From assembly GCA_017441705.1 (NCBI GenBank), contig JAFRWU010000093.1, positions 1 to 54,770 on the forward strand: a DNA stretch of 54,770 nt. Direction: 5' to 3'. A program made the position numbers and the translations under genes. The notes under the pieces were generated by a model, which was given only the letters and a program-made list of their open reading frames with translations, made no database searches and was not told the DNA's origin. Position 1 is the stretch's first letter; each line of letters starts with the position of its first letter. Positions 51,768 to 54,770 of the stretch are shown in pieces. This DNA comes from Clostridia bacterium. GTDB taxonomy: Bacteria > Bacillota > Clostridia > Oscillospirales > QAMX01.

Positions 51768-53828
51768 TCAGGCCGTCTCCAGTACGATCATCTCGAAAAC
51801 GTCCAGACGGCGCAGCATAAGAGTAATCCCGCCGCTGTTTTTCTCCAATCTGCAGGGCTTGCCGTCGGCGGCATAGTACGCATTCTTTATCGGTCTGTCG
51901 GTCTTAAGAGCAATATACAGATCGTGTACCGGAATGGCGGGCAGCTGCTCCTGGAAGTTCAGTACGTTTACGAGATAATCGCCGTTCTCCCGTTCAAAGG
52001 CATTGATCTGCACCGCCTTGGGAGCGTTGCTTTTCCAGACGGGATCCTTCGCAAGCAAACGGCGAAGCAGATTCGCAAACACCTCCCTCTGGGCGGAATA
52101 CTCGATCCTTTCCAGCTCACCGGCCGAGTACAGAACGCAGCCTTTTCCGTATCGGTGCAGGGTCAAGGCCGGTTCTCCGGTATTCCCGGCGGGAGGATTG
52201 CTGATCGCAGCCGCGAAGCGGTCCCGCTCCTGCGGCGGATTATACGGCATCGTACGGGTCGCAAGCACCGTAACGTCCTCCCCGGCGCGGATGACGTTCT
52301 GCGGAAGGCGCATACACAGAGGATATTTCTCCGTGTAGTTTCCAAAATCGGCCCGGCCCGCTTCCGTCGGCGCCATATACGTCATATCCCAATCGGTCAT
52401 GCCGGCGTAACGGACCCCCATCGCCTCCGCAAGCGCAAAATCGCCGCGCGGATTCCCGTCCCCGTCCAAAAGCCCGCACGCTCCGCTGACGTAAAGACGG
52501 CCGCCGCCGCAAACGTATTCTTCAAAAGCCCTCGTCTCTTTCTCGTCCAGCATCACGCTTTGCGGAAGGATCACGACCTGAAAGTCGGACAGCCTGTCAA
52601 GATCACGCGGCGTGATCACGTCAAACGCGATATTGGCGTCGATGAGCGTTTTGGTCACCGTATAGGCACTGCTCAGCCGGGCAGCCGGATCCTCCCCCCT
52701 GAACGACCGGTCGGCAGAAACGCCGCCCGTCAGATTGTCCGGGTTGAAATACAGCGCCGCATCCGCAAGCAGCCGCGCATCGCCGCGCATATACGGAAGA
52801 TAGGGATCCATACGGTCCAAGAGCCTGCGCATATCCTCATACAGGGCCCGGTTGATCGTTCCCTCGGGATCGATGGCGTCGATAAAGACGAACGCCGACA
52901 GATGGGACACGGCCATCATGGACTGCATCGAAAGCAAGTCGAAGGATTTGTTCGTCGTGTGTTCTTCCAGACCGACGCAGCGCGAGACCATGAACTCGAT
53001 GGGACGATGCTTGCCGGCCGAACGCAAAAACTTGCAGACAAACGCCTCGGGGGCCGGACCGAGATAAAAATCTCCCGCAAGATAATCGCTTTTGCCGAGA
53101 AATTCCATGGAGGCTCCGCCCTGCCATCCGCTCAAAAAAGAAGTGCTCTGGTGAGCGATCGACAGACCGGGCTGGCAGGAACGCGCCGTATCGTTGATCA
53201 TCTGCGCAAAATCCGACTGCCACTTTTGACGCCTGCGTATAAAGCGCACCCAATCCGGATTGCTGAAATCCTCCTTTTCCGGCAAATCCAGTCCCGTCTG
53301 CTCTTTATATGCTTTGCGGCAGCCGTCACAGAAGCAGACGGTCCCGAACCACCCGATCATGTCCACCCAGAGTCCGTCCATTTCATAACGGCTGCACAGA
53401 TCGCGTATCTGACGCTCCACAAAACCGCGGTATCCCGTGTTCGGGCAGCAAAGCCCGAATCGGCTGCCGTAATCGACCTGAACAGCTTTGCCGCTCCTGT
53501 CCCGCATGCGCCACTCCGGATGATGATCGAATTCCCAGCGATTCCAGATATTGTAGTAACCGATCACCTTCAGACCGCGCCTTTTGCAGGCGGCTATGGT
53601 TTCCCCGAAAATATCCCTTCCGTGAAGTCCCTCGTGCATATGGCCTGCCTTGGTGGGCCAATAGCAGATGCCGAGACAGGAGCCGGCATAGACGATCGCC
53701 GTATCGACGCCGGACGCGCTGACCGCTTCCGCGTACGACTCCGGATCGAACCGGCTCATAAACGCCGGATCCCAATCGGCTATATGCATATCGATTAAAT
53801 TCCGCTTAAAGCTGTTTTCGTACCACAT
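51768..53828 (-). CDS. GHL6-type hypothetical glycoside hydrolase with beta-galactosidase trimerisation-like domain
   Basis: This is a 686-residue cytosolic protein. The N-terminal 330 residues are a TIM barrel of the hypothetical glycosyl hydrolase 6 type: RNLIDMHIADWDPAF, YWPTKAGHMHEGLHGRDIFGE, FDHHPEWRMRDRSGKAV and GLWVDMIGWFGTVCFCDGCRKAY (Asp candidates). It is followed by a flavodoxin-like domain resembling the beta-galactosidase trimerisation domain (VVILPQSVMLDEKETRAFEEYVCGGG) and a small C-terminal sandwich. No signal peptide is seen. The ATG at 53828 follows GGGAGACGAGATT; the frame is open upstream to 53972 but without a better site. The substrate is unknown. Confidence 0.85.
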   Translation of the reverse strand: MWYENSFKRNLIDMHIADWDPAFMSRFDPESYAEAVSASGVDTAIVYAGSCLGICYWPTKAGHMHEGLHGRDIFGETIAACKRRGLKVIGYYNIWNRWEFDHHPEWRMRDRSGKAVQVDYGSRFGLCCPNTGYRGFVERQIRDLCSRYEMDGLWVDMIGWFGTVCFCDGCRKAYKEQTGLDLPEKEDFSNPDWVRFIRRRQKWQSDFAQMINDTARSCQPGLSIAHQSTSFLSGWQGGASMEFLGKSDYLAGDFYLGPAPEAFVCKFLRSAGKHRPIEFMVSRCVGLEEHTTNKSFDLLSMQSMMAVSHLSAFVFIDAIDPEGTINRALYEDMRRLLDRMDPYLPYMRGDARLLADAALYFNPDNLTGGVSADRSFRGEDPAARLSSAYTVTKTLIDANIAFDVITPRDLDRLSDFQVVILPQSVMLDEKETRAFEEYVCGGGRLYVSGACGLLDGDGNPRGDFALAEAMGVRYAGMTDWDMTYMAPTEAGRADFGNYTEKYPLCMRLPQNVIRAGEDVTVLATRTMPYNPPQERDRFAAAISNPPAGNTGEPALTLHRYGKGCVLYSAGELERIEYSAQREVFANLLRRLLAKDPVWKSNAPKAVQINAFERENGDYLVNVLNFQEQLPAIPVHDLYIALKTDRPIKNAYYAADGKPCRLEKNSGGITLMLRRLDVFEMIVLETA

Positions 53829-53962
53829 AATCTCGTCTCCCGTGAAAGGATTCCCTTTTGCGAAGCGCCGCGAAGAAATACAGGGGATCGGCCGCCGCCA
53901 GCCATGCGGACGCACTGAAGGCGGAGCCGCCGCCGCAAACCGCCGGCGCTTAACCCAAAAGC

Positions 53963-53991
53963 AGTATAGCAAAACCTCCGGTCAAATACAA
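53963..53991 (-). promoter_or_regulatory. promoter of the GHL6 gene
   Basis: On the minus strand TTGTAT (53986-53991), 17 bp, TATACT (53963-53968). The 364-base gap 53829-54192 holds this promoter and a terminator. Confidence 0.6.
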
Positions 53992-54060
53992 GAACGAAAA
54001 CGTTCGCCCGCTCACGGTGAAAGGAGATCCATCCTCACCAGCCGAAGGCGGATTTCATTG

Positions 54061-54100
54061 AAAAACAGCGCCTTTTGCCGGCAGACAAAAGACGCTGTTT
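54061..54100 (-). terminator. terminator of the NlpC/P60-like gene
   Basis: On the minus strand AAACAGCG and CTTTTG arms pair with CAAAAG and CGCTGTTT (one mismatch) and run into TTTTT, 93 bases after the stop at 54193. Confidence 0.75.
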
Positions 54101-54192
54101 CCTTGTTGTGCGTGCAGATAAGGGCGCCAAATCATAGAAAGACCGCGTAAAAGGCACGCGGCAAACAGCTCGAAAAATCGGAGTTTTTGAAA

Positions 54193-54615
54193 TTACACTC
54201 TCGGTTTTTGATTCAGTACGCGTTCGAACGCTACCCAGCCCAGGTATTTCGGATGATCCCCGGTCAATGCCGTCAACTTTTCGATTGCCAGATAGTCATC
54301 GACCCGGACCATGTCCCAAGCATGGATCACTCGGCCGTCCCCAAAACTTATGCCGCAATGTCCCCAGTTGACCGGACCGTTTTTGCTTGGACACAGGCAG
54401 TCATAGAATACGAATGCGCCTCGCTCCGGGATTCCGTCCTGCAGCGCGTCCTTGTACAGCTCGCAGGATTCCTTTGCGGAATCTCCGCCGAAAATTTCGA
54501 TATGATTGCTGATTTCAAGTGCGTCCTCGATAAACGCAAGACACCAGCCTGCATACCCTGTGCTGCCAAGTTTGCTTTCAGCAAAGCGAATCATATTTTC
54601 GGTCAGTTTCTCCAT
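54193..54615 (-). CDS. NlpC/P60-like cysteine peptidase domain protein
   Basis: This is a 140-residue protein. A catalytic Cys is in GYAGWCLAFIEDAL (Cys25) and a His in NWGHCGISFGDGRVIHAW, the spacing and surrounding turn of papain-like NlpC/P60 or CHAP amidases that cut peptidoglycan stem peptides. It is short and has no signal peptide, so it may be intracellular, phage-derived or only a relic. Base composition is AT-richer than most of the window. GGAGGCTTGAGGTTTTCAG precedes the ATG. The call is moderately sure. Confidence 0.7.
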   Translation of the reverse strand: MEKLTENMIRFAESKLGSTGYAGWCLAFIEDALEISNHIEIFGGDSAKESCELYKDALQDGIPERGAFVFYDCLCPSKNGPVNWGHCGISFGDGRVIHAWDMVRVDDYLAIEKLTALTGDHPKYLGWVAFERVLNQKPRV

Positions 54616-54674
54616 CTGAAAACCTCAAGCCTCCACAAATGAGAAGTTTGCTTTATGTGAAATTCTGAATGGTA

Positions 54675-54714
54675 TTGGGTTCGCTTTTTCTTTTCATGTA
54701 AAAGATGAACCCAA
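54675..54714 (-). other. inverted repeat in the leader of the NlpC/P60-like gene
   Basis: TTGGGTTC (54675-54682) and GAACCCAA (54707-54714) with an inner TCTTTT/AAAAGA stem form a hairpin about 60 bases upstream of the ATG at 54615. It could be a leader or an element border; no promoter was assigned nearby. AATCATTTGT also occurs twice (54741-54750 and 54754-54763). The last 155 bases of the window hold no further gene. Confidence 0.45.
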
Positions 54715-54770
54715 CCTCAACATTTATAAACCGAAATCCAAATCATTTGTAAAAATCATTTGTCCGTTCA

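Overview
The window is a high-GC stretch of bacterial chromosome that looks like an anaerobic Clostridia-type Firmicute, probably gut-associated and uncultured. The signs are Mini-ribonuclease III (MrnC), strong AGGAGG-type ribosome binding sites, sigma-A promoters with 16-18 bp spacers, a glycyl radical enzyme with its activase, a LexA/DinR-like operator, the padR-DUF1700-DUF4097 module, and sialidase and other glycan-cleaving genes. No tRNA, rRNA, CRISPR array, phage gene or transposase was seen.

Left part (1-18.7 kb, mostly housekeeping): a nearly complete guaB, a MATE exporter, a D-lactate dehydrogenase-like enzyme, a sugar isomerase, a nitroreductase, a Na/phosphate symporter, a LURP-one protein, DUF1294, mrnC, a lone ABC ATPase, dCMP deaminase, an orphan lipoprotein, three tandem paralogous lipoproteins followed by an ApbE-type flavin transferase, prfB without its usual frameshift, a zinc-ribbon protein, and rpmG-secE-nusG-rplK-rplA, which stops before rplJ.

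Middle part (18.7-39 kb): a DUF58 gene overlaps a 943-codon frame that joins a membrane transglutaminase to a MoxR ATPase. Next come aldehyde dehydrogenase plus Gfo/Idh/MocA oxidoreductase, then a run of lipoprotein, HAD phosphatase, glycyl radical activase, glycyl radical enzyme (with an unusual GCN active-site loop) and TIM-barrel isomerase. A structured intergenic repeat follows, then a radical SAM/UDG-like DNA repair pair whose promoter carries two LexA-box-like sites. Behind it lies an apparent gene-less transcription unit containing an anti-Shine-Dalgarno-like segment. A sialate esterase-like gene, a glycerophosphodiesterase, a lipoprotein and a TGS-nucleoside kinase complete this part.

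Right part (39-54.8 kb, almost all minus strand): glycan-breakdown genes (sialidase, a TIM-barrel hydrolase, a VanX-type dipeptidase, a beta-propeller hydrolase, GH28-like, GH2 and GHL6). They are interrupted by padR-DUF1700-DUF4097 and by an AT-richer P-loop/GNAT fusion gene, and they end with a small NlpC/P60-like gene. None of the hydrolases shows a signal peptide and no sugar transporter is present, so they probably work in the cytosol on imported oligosaccharides brought in by a transporter encoded elsewhere.

All calls come from reading the sequence. Family names rest on remembered motifs, not on searches.
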